Shown: piece after piece, positions 27,272 through 37,492 of the stretch
Layout: every line of letters starts with the position of its first letter
How positions within the stretch are numbered: position 1 is the stretch's first letter
Assembly: GCF_028867965.1 (NCBI RefSeq)
Contig: NZ_JAPQNT010000002.1
Span: forward strand, 346,914-410,913
DNA: 64,000 bases
Source: Flavobacterium sp. SUN046
GTDB taxonomy: Bacteria > Bacteroidota > Bacteroidia > Flavobacteriales > Flavobacteriaceae
Reading direction: 5' to 3'
Translations under genes and position numbers: made by a program
Notes under the pieces: model-generated
What the model was told of the DNA's origin: nothing
Database searches by the model: none
Seen by the model: only the letters and a program-made list of their open reading frames with translations

Positions 27272-27748
27272 ATGAAACTATCAGAAATTAAAAATGAATT
27301 GAATAAGTTATCAAAAATCGCATTTCAATTGCCAAACGGAGATTTTGTACCCAATCATTTTCATGTAACCGAAGTTGGTAAAATCACTAAAAATTTTATC
27401 GATTGTGGCGGAAAAGTTAGGCTAGAAGAAGTGGCTAATTTTCAGCTTTGGGAAGCCAATGATTATGATCATCAATTGCATCCAGAAAAATTGGTTCACA
27501 TTATTGAATTATCCGAAAAACAATTGCAAATTTCATCCGATTTAGAAATTGAGGTCGAATATCAAATGAAGGAAACAATTGGAAAATTTAATTTAGATTT
27601 TGATGGAACTAATTTTCTGTTAACTTCAAAATTAACCGATTGTTTGGCTAAAGATAATTGTGGAATTCCAGCAGAAAAAGAAAAAATTAAAATTGGCGAG
27701 TGGAAAGAAAAAGTCACTAGTTGTAATCCAAATTCAGGTTGTTGTTAG
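27272..27748 (+). CDS. DUF6428 family protein
   Basis: The 158-residue cytoplasmic protein is of a family regularly found behind arsR in Flavobacteriia. Conserved features are NGDFVPNHFHVTEVG near residue 20, ANDYDHQLHPEKL and the Cys-rich tail SCNPNSGCC. Six cysteines in all suggest metalloid binding, but the biochemical role is not known. It follows arsR by 40 bp in the same operon. Confidence 0.82.
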   Translation: MKLSEIKNELNKLSKIAFQLPNGDFVPNHFHVTEVGKITKNFIDCGGKVRLEEVANFQLWEANDYDHQLHPEKLVHIIELSEKQLQISSDLEIEVEYQMKETIGKFNLDFDGTNFLLTSKLTDCLAKDNCGIPAEKEKIKIGEWKEKVTSCNPNSGCC

Positions 27749-27750
27749 GT

Positions 27751-27876
27751 ATGAAAGCATTTTTAATAAAATATAAAAAGCCAATTGTAATTACTGTTTC
27801 CATTACTATTTTACAATTAATTTGGGGTTTCGATCCTAAGTTTTGTATCATAAATATTGTATGGTTATTTGTGTAA
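27751..27876 (+). CDS. 41-residue single-span membrane protein in the ars operon
   Basis: The ATG at 27751 is 2 bp after the preceding stop, and the TAA at 27874-27876 is 2 bp before the next ATG. The peptide has a Lys-rich start (MKAFLIKYKKP), one hydrophobic segment and a GFDPKFCIINIVWLFV end with one Cys. The tight spacing on both sides supports a real gene. Its function is unknown. Confidence 0.6.
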   Translation: MKAFLIKYKKPIVITVSITILQLIWGFDPKFCIINIVWLFV

Positions 27877-27878
27877 AC

Positions 27879-28493
27879 ATGGAAAATAAAAAGCAACATT
27901 GGGAGCAAGTTTTTGCAACAAAATTAGAAAATGAAGTTAGTTGGTACCAACAAAAACCACAAACATCAATTAATTTTTTTATCGAAAATGATATTCCAAA
28001 AAGTGCTAAAATCATAGATATTGGCGGCGGTGATAGCTATTTAATTGATTCGCTTTTAGTTATGGGTTACACCAATTTATGGTTATTAGATATTTCACAA
28101 AATGCTATTGAACGCATCAAAAGTAGGTTAGGAGCAAAAGCCGAAAATGTGACTTTTATAGTTTCGGATGTTATTGATTTTCAACCTATAACTTTATTCG
28201 ATGTTTGGCATGACAGAGCAAGTTTTCATTTTTTAACTTCTGAAATGGAGATAGAAAGTTATCGAAATTTGGTTTCAAATTCTATAAATTCTAATGGATT
28301 TTTATTCTTGGGAACTTTTTCTGAAAACGGACCTTTAAAATGCAGTGGCTTGGAAATAACTCAATATTCTGAAACAAAATTTGACACTATTTTTGGTGAA
28401 AAATTTCAGAAAATAAAGTGCTTCACCGAAAATCATTCAACACCGTTTAACACCATTCAAAATTTTATTTTTTGCAGTTTTAAAAAGAAATAA
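27879..28493 (+). CDS. Class I SAM-dependent methyltransferase
   Basis: The protein has 204 residues from ATG 27879. The SAM-binding motif I reads IIDIGGGDSYLIDSLL (about residues 41-56), motif II has the acidic LLDISQNAIERI, and the later DVWHDRASFHFL segment resembles thiopurine/tellurite-type methyltransferases. It is shorter than ArsM and lacks its conserved Cys set, so arsenic methylation is not supported by motif. The operon position suggests methylation of a metalloid, thiol or toxic compound. Confidence 0.8.
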   Translation: MENKKQHWEQVFATKLENEVSWYQQKPQTSINFFIENDIPKSAKIIDIGGGDSYLIDSLLVMGYTNLWLLDISQNAIERIKSRLGAKAENVTFIVSDVIDFQPITLFDVWHDRASFHFLTSEMEIESYRNLVSNSINSNGFLFLGTFSENGPLKCSGLEITQYSETKFDTIFGEKFQKIKCFTENHSTPFNTIQNFIFCSFKKK

Positions 28494-28495
28494 TT

Positions 28496-28915
28496 ATGAT
28501 AAATATTTTAGTACTTTGTACCGGTAATAGTTGCCGAAGTCAAATAGCACATGGCTATTTAGAGCATTTTACAAATCAAAATTCAGTTAAAATTTATTCG
28601 GCTGGAGTTGAAACACACGGAGTAAATCCGAAGGCAATTTCAATAATGAATGAAGACGGAATTGATATTTCAAGTTATACTTCAAATAATGTTGATGAAT
28701 ATTTTGATATTGAGTTTAGTTATGTAATTACAGTTTGTGATAATGCTAAAGAACGATGTCCGTTTTTTCCAACTAAAGCAGTTAAATTACATTATAATTT
28801 TCCAGATCCAGCCAAAGCAATTGGAACGGACGAAGAAGTTTCAGAACAATTTCGCTCAGTAAGAAAAATGATAAAAGAGTATTGTAAAGATTTTGTAGAA
28901 AAAAATAAATTATAA
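28496..28915 (+). CDS. arsC: Arsenate reductase, low-molecular-weight phosphatase fold
   Basis: The 139-residue enzyme has P-loop CTGNSCRSQIAHGYLEHF at residues 8-25 and the two additional redox cysteines in TVCDNAKERCPFFP (about residues 82-92). This is the thioredoxin- or bacillithiol-coupled ArsC type that reduces arsenate to arsenite. It is the last gene of the operon and is followed by a terminator. No arsenite pump gene follows. Confidence 0.92.
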   Translation: MINILVLCTGNSCRSQIAHGYLEHFTNQNSVKIYSAGVETHGVNPKAISIMNEDGIDISSYTSNNVDEYFDIEFSYVITVCDNAKERCPFFPTKAVKLHYNFPDPAKAIGTDEEVSEQFRSVRKMIKEYCKDFVEKNKL

Positions 28916-28917
28916 AA

Positions 28918-28950
28918 AAACCGCCTCAAATTTTACTGTTGGGGCGGTTT
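28918..28950 (+). terminator. Terminator of the ars operon
   Basis: The stem AAACCGCC / GGCGGTTT has a loop of about 17 nt and a modest T tail. It can also serve the convergent katG gene. Confidence 0.75.
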
Positions 28951-28978
28951 CTTGTTTAATTATAATTACTTAAAAGTT

Positions 28979-31201
<2,223 letters not shown>

Positions 31202-31393
31202 TCATTTTAGAATTTAAAATTGAATCCATGCAAATTTACACATTTTAACTGTCGAACTATAGATAAGTAATGAATAGTTTTTATGTTTTAATAGATATTT
31301 GTTATAGTATATGGAGCAGTCACTTTTGTAAATCATAATGAAATTATGTTATATTTGTTTTTACTAAATTACCAAAAATATTATCAATTATAT

Positions 31394-33352
31394 ATGAATT
31401 TTTCAAAATTATTCAGAAAGAAAACCGTTCAAGATATTCTTAATCAAGTTGCTAAAAATGAAGCAGATGGTCATCAAGCATTAGGAAAACATTTAACTGC
31501 AAGAGATTTAACTGCCTTTGGAATTGCCGCTATCATTGGTGCTGGAATTTTCAGCACAATTGGAAAAGCAAGTGCCGATGGTGGTCCAGCCGTTATATTT
31601 TTATTTATTTTTACAGCTGTTGCTTGTAGTTTTGCGGCTTTTGCTTACGCAGAATTTGCTTCGATGGTTCCAGTTTCGGGTAGCGCATATACATATTCGT
31701 ATGTTGCATTTGGAGAAATTATTGCATGGATTATTGGTTGGGCTTTAATTATGGAATACGCCATCGGAAACATAACCGTTGCAATTTCCTGGAGCGATTA
31801 TTTTACAGGATTACTCGACGGAATTGTAACCACTTTAAACTCAAAATACAATTGGCATTTAAGTTATTTAGCCGATTGGGTTCAAATGGATTATCTAACT
31901 GCGTCTAACGGATTTAAAGAAGCCACAGCCTTAATGCAAGGCGGAAAGACTTTTGGAAATTTATCAGAAAGTTTGCAAGCGGCTTACACAGCATATACAA
32001 CATCGCCAACACTTGGTTCGCTTCATATTATAGCCGATTTACCAGCATTATTGATTATTGTTTTAATTACTTGGTTGGTTTATCGCGGCATGAAAGAATC
32101 TCGCAACGCTAGTAATATGATGGTTGTAGTAAAACTGTGTATTATTTTATTAGTAATTGCAGTCGGAATTTTCTATGTTGATACAGCTAATTGGCATCCA
32201 TTTGCACCTAATGGAGTTAGCGGAATTTTAAAAGGAGTTTCAGCAGTTTTCTTTGCTTACATAGGTTTTGATGCTATTTCAACTACTGCCGAAGAATGTA
32301 AAGATCCACAACGTGATTTGCCTCGTGGAATGATGTGGGCGATTATAATTTGTACCGTTTTATATGTAATTATTGCTTTGGTTTTAACCGGAATGGTAAA
32401 CTATTCCGATTTGAATGTTGGCGATCCATTAGCCTTTGTATTTGATAAATTAAATCTAAAATGGATGTCTGGAATTATCGCTGTTAGTGCAGTAATTGCA
32501 ATGGCTAGCGTATTATTAGTTTTCCAAATGGGACAACCTCGTATTTGGATGAGTATGAGTCGCGACGGATTGTTGCCAAAACGTTTTTCTAAAGTGCATC
32601 CAAAATACCAAACGCCATCGTATGCAACAATTGTAACCGGATTTGTTGTAGCAATTCCAGCATTGTTTTTAAACTTAACAATGGTAACTGATTTGTGTAG
32701 TATCGGAACTTTATTTGCTTTCGTATTGGTATGTGCAGGAGTTTTAGTGTTGCAAAACAAACCTAATATTCCCAGAGGAAAATTTAAAACACCTTATGTG
32801 AATTCTAAATTTGTATTTCCAGTTTTGATTTTGATAGGATTGGTTTTTGGTTTTACAAAATTCAAATCGGATTCAATACACTTTATTACCAATGAAAAAC
32901 AGATAAAAAATCCAACGGAATTAATAACTTCAATAGGAGAAGACGGAACAAAAAAGGTTTTTAGCTTTTTATTAGAATCAAATAAAAGCAAAGAACGTCC
33001 AACCGATTTGGAGCAATTGTTGAGTAAATATTATGAAAATGAAGCGCAATATAAAACTGTAGTTGATTCATTACCAGTTGATAATTCGTTAAAATATGAA
33101 AGCGGATTTAGTTTGTTCAAACACAAAATTCCGATGTGGATTTTCTTAATTTCGTTAGTAGGATTTGTAGTTTGGTCTTGGAAACAAAACCTTTCATTAA
33201 TTCCGTTATTAGGATTAATAAGTTGCCTTTATATGATGGCGCAATTGAGCATTTGGAATTGGATTTACTTCACTTGCTGGTTGTTAATTGGGCTTGTAAT
33301 TTACTTTGGGTTTAGCCATAAGAATAGTAAGTTGAATAGGATTGTGGAGTAA
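31394..33352 (+). CDS. APC-family amino-acid permease (cationic amino acid transporter type)
   Basis: The protein has 652 residues from ATG 31394; the upstream start at 31346 would put an odd hydrophobic leader in front. The CAT/YfnA signature LTAFGIAAIIGAGIFSTIG near residue 38 begins TM1, and GYKGFDA-like AYIGFDAISTTAEE marks TM8. Twelve or more helices are predicted. Near residues 500-590 there is a hydrophilic insert of about 85 residues, followed by two or three more helices. It imports amino acids across the inner membrane. Confidence 0.9.
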   Translation: MNFSKLFRKKTVQDILNQVAKNEADGHQALGKHLTARDLTAFGIAAIIGAGIFSTIGKASADGGPAVIFLFIFTAVACSFAAFAYAEFASMVPVSGSAYTYSYVAFGEIIAWIIGWALIMEYAIGNITVAISWSDYFTGLLDGIVTTLNSKYNWHLSYLADWVQMDYLTASNGFKEATALMQGGKTFGNLSESLQAAYTAYTTSPTLGSLHIIADLPALLIIVLITWLVYRGMKESRNASNMMVVVKLCIILLVIAVGIFYVDTANWHPFAPNGVSGILKGVSAVFFAYIGFDAISTTAEECKDPQRDLPRGMMWAIIICTVLYVIIALVLTGMVNYSDLNVGDPLAFVFDKLNLKWMSGIIAVSAVIAMASVLLVFQMGQPRIWMSMSRDGLLPKRFSKVHPKYQTPSYATIVTGFVVAIPALFLNLTMVTDLCSIGTLFAFVLVCAGVLVLQNKPNIPRGKFKTPYVNSKFVFPVLILIGLVFGFTKFKSDSIHFITNEKQIKNPTELITSIGEDGTKKVFSFLLESNKSKERPTDLEQLLSKYYENEAQYKTVVDSLPVDNSLKYESGFSLFKHKIPMWIFLISLVGFVVWSWKQNLSLIPLLGLISCLYMMAQLSIWNWIYFTCWLLIGLVIYFGFSHKNSKLNRIVE

Positions 33353-33415
33353 TTTCTTACATGTATAAAGTACAAGAAAGGTAAAAAAAAATCGGAGAAT
33401 ACTACAACAAATAAT

Positions 33416-34528
33416 ATGTATCAAATTAATACTTCAACAAATAGAATTAAAGGATTAAAGAAAATTAAGTTTTCTGAACACGGAATCAAAGAACGCCAAC
33501 ATTTACAAGAATGGCTTGCTAATGAACCTAAAGTATTTGGAGGTGAAGATTTGTTAATTATTCAAAAAGAATTTAGCGGATTTAATGACACTAACGAAAG
33601 GTTAGATTTATTAGCTCTTGACAAATTTGGAAATATAGTTATAATCGAAAATAAATTAGACGATACAGGAAAAAATGTCACTTGGCAAGCTCTTAAATAC
33701 GCTTCTTATTGTGCGACCCTCAAAAAAGAAAATATTAAATCTATATTTCAAGATTATCTTAATAAACAGAGTGAAAATGAGATTGCAGAAAACGTGTTAG
33801 CAGAATTCTACGATTTGGAATATGACGAAATATTACATTTAAATCAAGGTAACACCCAAAGAATAATATTTGTAGCCAATGAATATAGGAAAGAAGTAAC
33901 ATCAACTGTTTTTTGGCTTTTAAACTATAAAGTTAAGATACAATGTTTTAAAGTGACGCCATTTGCTCTTGACGAGCAGTTGTTTTTGACTATGGAACAA
34001 ATAATCCCACAAAAAGATTCTGAAGATTATATAATTAAAATGGCTGACAAAAATTATGAAGAAATTGCTACCCAAGAAGGTTTAAAGGATAGACATCTTG
34101 GGAGATTAGAATTTTGGAATAAAATTTTACCAATGTTAAAAGGGAAAACTACAATATTTCAGAACATTAGTCCAACTAAAGATTATTGGTTACATTCAAC
34201 TGTATTAGGTGTAAAATATACCTTGGTAATTACAAAATCATATTGTAGTGTATTAGTTGAATTTACTAAACCAAACAAAGAAGAAAATAAAAAAATGTTT
34301 GATGAAATATTTAAATTTAAAGAAGAGATTGAGAGAAATTTTGGTAACGAGTTAAATTGGAATAGGTCAGACAATAAAATTAGCAGTCAAATAGGATTTT
34401 ATCTAATGGATGTAGATATTTTTAATAAACAAGATTGGGATAAAATGTTGCGATTTCTATCAAATAATATAATAAAACTCGAAGAAGCGACAAGGAATCC
34501 ACTTGCTAAAATTAGAAAAGAAATGTAA
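33416..34528 (+). CDS. DUF4268 protein with PD-(D/E)xK-like nuclease core
   Basis: The 370-residue protein has an N-terminal domain with NERLDLLALDKFGNIVIIENKLDD (residues about 58-81). This is a D...ExK arrangement typical of PD-(D/E)xK endonuclease folds. A C-terminal DUF4268 domain (about 210-350) follows, with FWNKILPMLKGK and later IGFYLMDVDIFNKQDWDKM. Such proteins are frequent near defence or restriction genes. The adjacent MNT/HEPN pair is in line with that, but the substrate is unknown. Confidence 0.82.
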   Translation: MYQINTSTNRIKGLKKIKFSEHGIKERQHLQEWLANEPKVFGGEDLLIIQKEFSGFNDTNERLDLLALDKFGNIVIIENKLDDTGKNVTWQALKYASYCATLKKENIKSIFQDYLNKQSENEIAENVLAEFYDLEYDEILHLNQGNTQRIIFVANEYRKEVTSTVFWLLNYKVKIQCFKVTPFALDEQLFLTMEQIIPQKDSEDYIIKMADKNYEEIATQEGLKDRHLGRLEFWNKILPMLKGKTTIFQNISPTKDYWLHSTVLGVKYTLVITKSYCSVLVEFTKPNKEENKKMFDEIFKFKEEIERNFGNELNWNRSDNKISSQIGFYLMDVDIFNKQDWDKMLRFLSNNIIKLEEATRNPLAKIRKEM

Positions 34529-34699
34529 AAAAAAACCTTCTGGTAAAAACTGTTTGCAAGAATGACGAGTAAAATCTTCTTCTCAAATTTGTTTTTTAGT
34601 AATCATAATTTACGTTATTTGAAAATGAGACAAGTTGATTTCAACAAAAACTCTTTTTAGAAAAGTAAATAAAATCATAAAAATATTTATCTTAGCACA

Positions 34700-35035
34700 A
34701 TGAATTTAAAAGATTCCATAAATAGTAATTCGAAAGAGTTTTTATCATTATGCCAAAGTCATGATGTTAAAACTTTGTATGCTTTTGGTTCATCAACTAA
34801 TGATCAATTCGACGAAATAACAAGTGATATTGATTTATTAGTTGAGCTTGATACAAAAGATCCAATTAAACGCGGAGAAAACTTAATTGATTTGTGGGAT
34901 AAATTCGAAAAAATATTTCAACGTAAAGTTGACTTACTTACAAATTCCTCAATCAAAAATCCTATTCTTAGAAAAAGTATCGAATCATCAAAAATTTTAA
35001 TCTATGACGGAAAAGTGCGAAAAGTATCTTTCTGA
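34700..35035 (+). CDS. mntA: MNT-type minimal nucleotidyltransferase antitoxin
   Basis: In this 111-residue protein the nucleotidyltransferase motif GSSTNDQFDEITSDIDLLVEL lies at residues about 29-49: GS, then D-x-D in SDIDLLV. In known MntA/HepT modules this enzyme neutralises the HEPN toxin by AMPylation. It overlaps the next gene by 32 bp, which argues for translational coupling. The symbol is by family and arrangement. Confidence 0.85.
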   Translation: MNLKDSINSNSKEFLSLCQSHDVKTLYAFGSSTNDQFDEITSDIDLLVELDTKDPIKRGENLIDLWDKFEKIFQRKVDLLTNSSIKNPILRKSIESSKILIYDGKVRKVSF

Positions 35036-35336
35036 TATTTTGATGGCAATTGATTTAATCGAAGAATTTCTTTTGGAAATGGATTTCACTTCTTACGAAA
35101 AAGACCGAAAAACTCAAAGTGCTGTTGAGAGACAATTTTCTATTATTGGAGAAGCGTTAAATCAATTTAAAAAAATAGAAAATTCAATAAGTATTGAAAA
35201 TGACAAACAAATTGTTGCTTTCAGAAATCGTTTAGTTCATGCTTATGATAGTTTAGATAATTCAATTATTTGGGCAATTGTACATAGAAATATAAAACCT
35301 TTAAAAGCTGAAATAGAAAATTTATTAAAAAAATAA
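35004..35336 (+). CDS. hepT: HepT-like HEPN ribonuclease toxin (DUF86)
   Basis: The 110-residue all-helical protein has the HEPN RNase motif Rx4-6H followed by Tyr: RNRLVHAYDSLD, near residues 72-83, including the Tyr that MntA modifies in characterised systems. The N-terminal ERQFSIIGEALNQF helix is typical of DUF86. It forms a toxin-antitoxin pair with the overlapping upstream nucleotidyltransferase. Confidence 0.87.
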   Translation: MTEKCEKYLSDILMAIDLIEEFLLEMDFTSYEKDRKTQSAVERQFSIIGEALNQFKKIENSISIENDKQIVAFRNRLVHAYDSLDNSIIWAIVHRNIKPLKAEIENLLKK

Positions 35337-35367
35337 AAACTTTCATTTAACAGTGAATGTTACAATT

Positions 35368-35403
35368 AAATCCGCTAAAGAAAACTCTCAAGCGGATTTT
35401 TTT
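35368..35403. terminator. Bidirectional terminator after the MNT/HEPN pair
   Basis: The stem AAATCCGCT / AGCGGATTT has an interior loop of about 17 nt and is followed by a T run. The convergent trans-sulfuration gene ends just beyond it. Confidence 0.75.
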
Positions 35404-35417
35404 CTAAAATCACAACT

Positions 35418-36620
35418 CTACAAAACGCCTAATTCCAACATACATTCCTTCATCATTTGATACGTACGTTCAATATCATTATCTAAACCGATTGAAAAAC
35501 GAATTAATCCATCGGTTAAACCCATTTCAATTTGTTCTTCCAACGGAATTTCCGATGAAGTAGAAGTTCCTGGAGCAGAAAATAAGGTTTTGTAAAATCC
35601 TAAACTCACTGCTAAATAGCCTAAATTTCTATCTTGCATCAATTCCATTAATTCGTTGGCTTTGTCAATTGTACCAACATCAACGGTCATCATTCCGCCA
35701 AAACCATATTCGTGATTAATCATAGAATTGTACAATTTATGACTCGGATGACTTGCTAATCCTGGATATACGACTTTCAATCCGTCGTTTTCAAATTTTG
35801 TAGCCAAGTGCATTGCGTTAAAGCTGTGTTGTTTCATTCGGATATGTAATGTTCTCAAATTTTTCATTACCGAAGCACTACGCAAACTATCCATTGTTGG
35901 TCCGAGTAGCATGCTTGCACCCGAATTTACATCTTTCAAACTGTTTATGAATTCTCTTGTTCCACAAACAACGCCGCCAACTGTATCGCTACTTCCGTTA
36001 ATGTATTTGGTTAAAGAATGAATTACAACATCGGCACCCATTTTAGCTGGAGCAACTGATAAAGGCGAAAAAGTATTATCAACAACTAATTTCAAATTGT
36101 GTTTGATTGCCAATTTTGCCAAACCAGTAATATCGGCGACTTCCAATAGCGGATTACTTACCGTTTCACAATACAAAACTTTGGTATTTGGAGTTATAGC
36201 AGCCTCGACAACGTCTAATTTTGTGATGTCAACAAATGTGGTTTTGATTCCAAATCGAGGTGTAAAATTTTTAAGAAAAGCATACGTTCCGCCATAGATT
36301 GTTCTACTAGAAACTATATGATCACCATTGCCACACAATTGCAAAAGAGTAGGCGTGATTGCACCCATTCCAGATGCCGAAACATTGGCAGCTTCAGTTC
36401 CTTCCATTGCAGCGATAGCTTTGTCTAGATATAAATTACTTGGAGAAGAATGTCTAGAATATAAATAACAACCTTCGACATTTCCTTCAAAAGTATCAAA
36501 CATAGTTTTGGCAGAAAGAAACGTGTAAGTTGAAGAATCAGAAATTGATGGATTCACACCACCAAATTCTCCGAAGTATTGTAAGTCTTGTATTTTATCA
36601 GCTGGATTGAAGTTGTTCAT
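35418..36620 (-). CDS. Cys/Met metabolism PLP-dependent enzyme (trans-sulfuration family)
   Basis: In this 400-residue fold-type I enzyme the PLP lysine is in VIHSLTKYINGSSDTVGG (about residue 208), with phosphate contacts at NVSASGMGAI and SRHSSPSN. The position that carries the active Cys in methionine gamma-lyases reads YGGTYAFL, with Gly, so gamma-lyase activity on methionine is not assured. Cystathionine gamma-synthase/lyase or homocysteine synthase activity is equally possible. The Lrp-type regulator gene is divergent at 220 bp, suggesting amino-acid-responsive control. Confidence 0.85.
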   Translation of the reverse strand: MNNFNPADKIQDLQYFGEFGGVNPSISDSSTYTFLSAKTMFDTFEGNVEGCYLYSRHSSPSNLYLDKAIAAMEGTEAANVSASGMGAITPTLLQLCGNGDHIVSSRTIYGGTYAFLKNFTPRFGIKTTFVDITKLDVVEAAITPNTKVLYCETVSNPLLEVADITGLAKLAIKHNLKLVVDNTFSPLSVAPAKMGADVVIHSLTKYINGSSDTVGGVVCGTREFINSLKDVNSGASMLLGPTMDSLRSASVMKNLRTLHIRMKQHSFNAMHLATKFENDGLKVVYPGLASHPSHKLYNSMINHEYGFGGMMTVDVGTIDKANELMELMQDRNLGYLAVSLGFYKTLFSAPGTSTSSEIPLEEQIEMGLTDGLIRFSIGLDNDIERTYQMMKECMLELGVL

Positions 36621-36841
36621 TGTTTTTATTTTAGTTTGTTCAAAATTCGTTAATCAGAATTTTATCATTCAAAATAATAAAATATTAATCTTAATTTCAA
36701 TAGTTTAGACATAATTTAGATTTAAAAACTATTTTAATTTACATTTGTAGTTTATTTTATTAAAAATGATATTAATATCAGATTTATTCCAAAAATAAAA
36801 AAGTAACAAGGAATTTTGAAGAGTTTAAATACAAAGAAAAT

Positions 36842-37294
36842 ATGGACACAACCGACAAAAAACTTCTAGAATTACTACAAAACGATACCAAGAAAACTAC
36901 GAAAGAACTTTCCTTGAAATTAAATCTTTCGGTAACTGCTGTTTACGAACGTATTAAGAAATTGGAGCGTGAAGGAATTATTGAAAAATATGTAGTTTTA
37001 TTAAACAGAAACAAAATCAATAAAGGATTTGTGGTATTTTGTCATTTGAAGTTATTGCAACACACTAGAGAATTCATCAATCAATTTGAAAAAGAAGTGG
37101 TTCGATTAACCGAAGTTTTAGAATGTTTTCACGTAAGTGGCGACTATGATTATATTTTGAAAATCTGTGTAAAAGACATGGAAGAATACCGTGAATTTAT
37201 GGTAACTAAGCTGACTACTTTGCAACATATTGGTAGTACCCACAGTACTTTTATGATTGGAGAAGTTAAGAACACTACTGCTTTTATGGTTTAA
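36842..37294 (+). CDS. Lrp/AsnC family transcriptional regulator
   Basis: The 150-residue protein has an N-terminal winged HTH (about residues 1-50: DKKLLELLQNDTKKTTKEL, then VTAVYERIKKLEREGII). A RAM/AsnC ligand-binding domain (about 60-145) contains VLECFHVSGDYDYILKI. It probably senses an amino acid and controls the divergent trans-sulfuration gene and itself. Confidence 0.92.
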   Translation: MDTTDKKLLELLQNDTKKTTKELSLKLNLSVTAVYERIKKLEREGIIEKYVVLLNRNKINKGFVVFCHLKLLQHTREFINQFEKEVVRLTEVLECFHVSGDYDYILKICVKDMEEYREFMVTKLTTLQHIGSTHSTFMIGEVKNTTAFMV

Positions 37295-37423
37295 ATTTGG
37301 TATGATTTTTTGAATACGGATTTGAGAAGTTAAAGAAATGTGATAATCTTTTATTTTTTCTAATTTCTAAAACCAGTGTCATAAATATCAAATTATTATC
37401 AAAATTGACTATACGTTTTACTA

Positions 37424-37452
37424 TTGTCATTATAATTTAATTCGTAAATTTG
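37424..37452 (+). promoter_or_regulatory. Bacteroidota-type promoter of lpd
   Basis: TTG at 37424-37426 and TAAATTTG at 37445-37452 are separated by 18 bp, upstream of the lpd start at 37493. Confidence 0.55.
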
Positions 37453-37492
37453 CATTGCAAAAAAAATAAACACACATAAAAAAAATATAAAC

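Noticed and set aside
34529..34699. A further repeat copy after the DUF4268 gene (GCAAGAATGACGAG)
   Set aside because: Only a short GCAAGAA match; neither arms nor the GTGGAAAATATGC block are present.
36621..36841. Possible SAM or other riboswitch upstream of the trans-sulfuration gene
   Set aside because: The 220-bp divergent gap is very AT-rich, and I could not find the conserved stems of SAM-I or SAM-II aptamers nor a terminator hairpin before the start.
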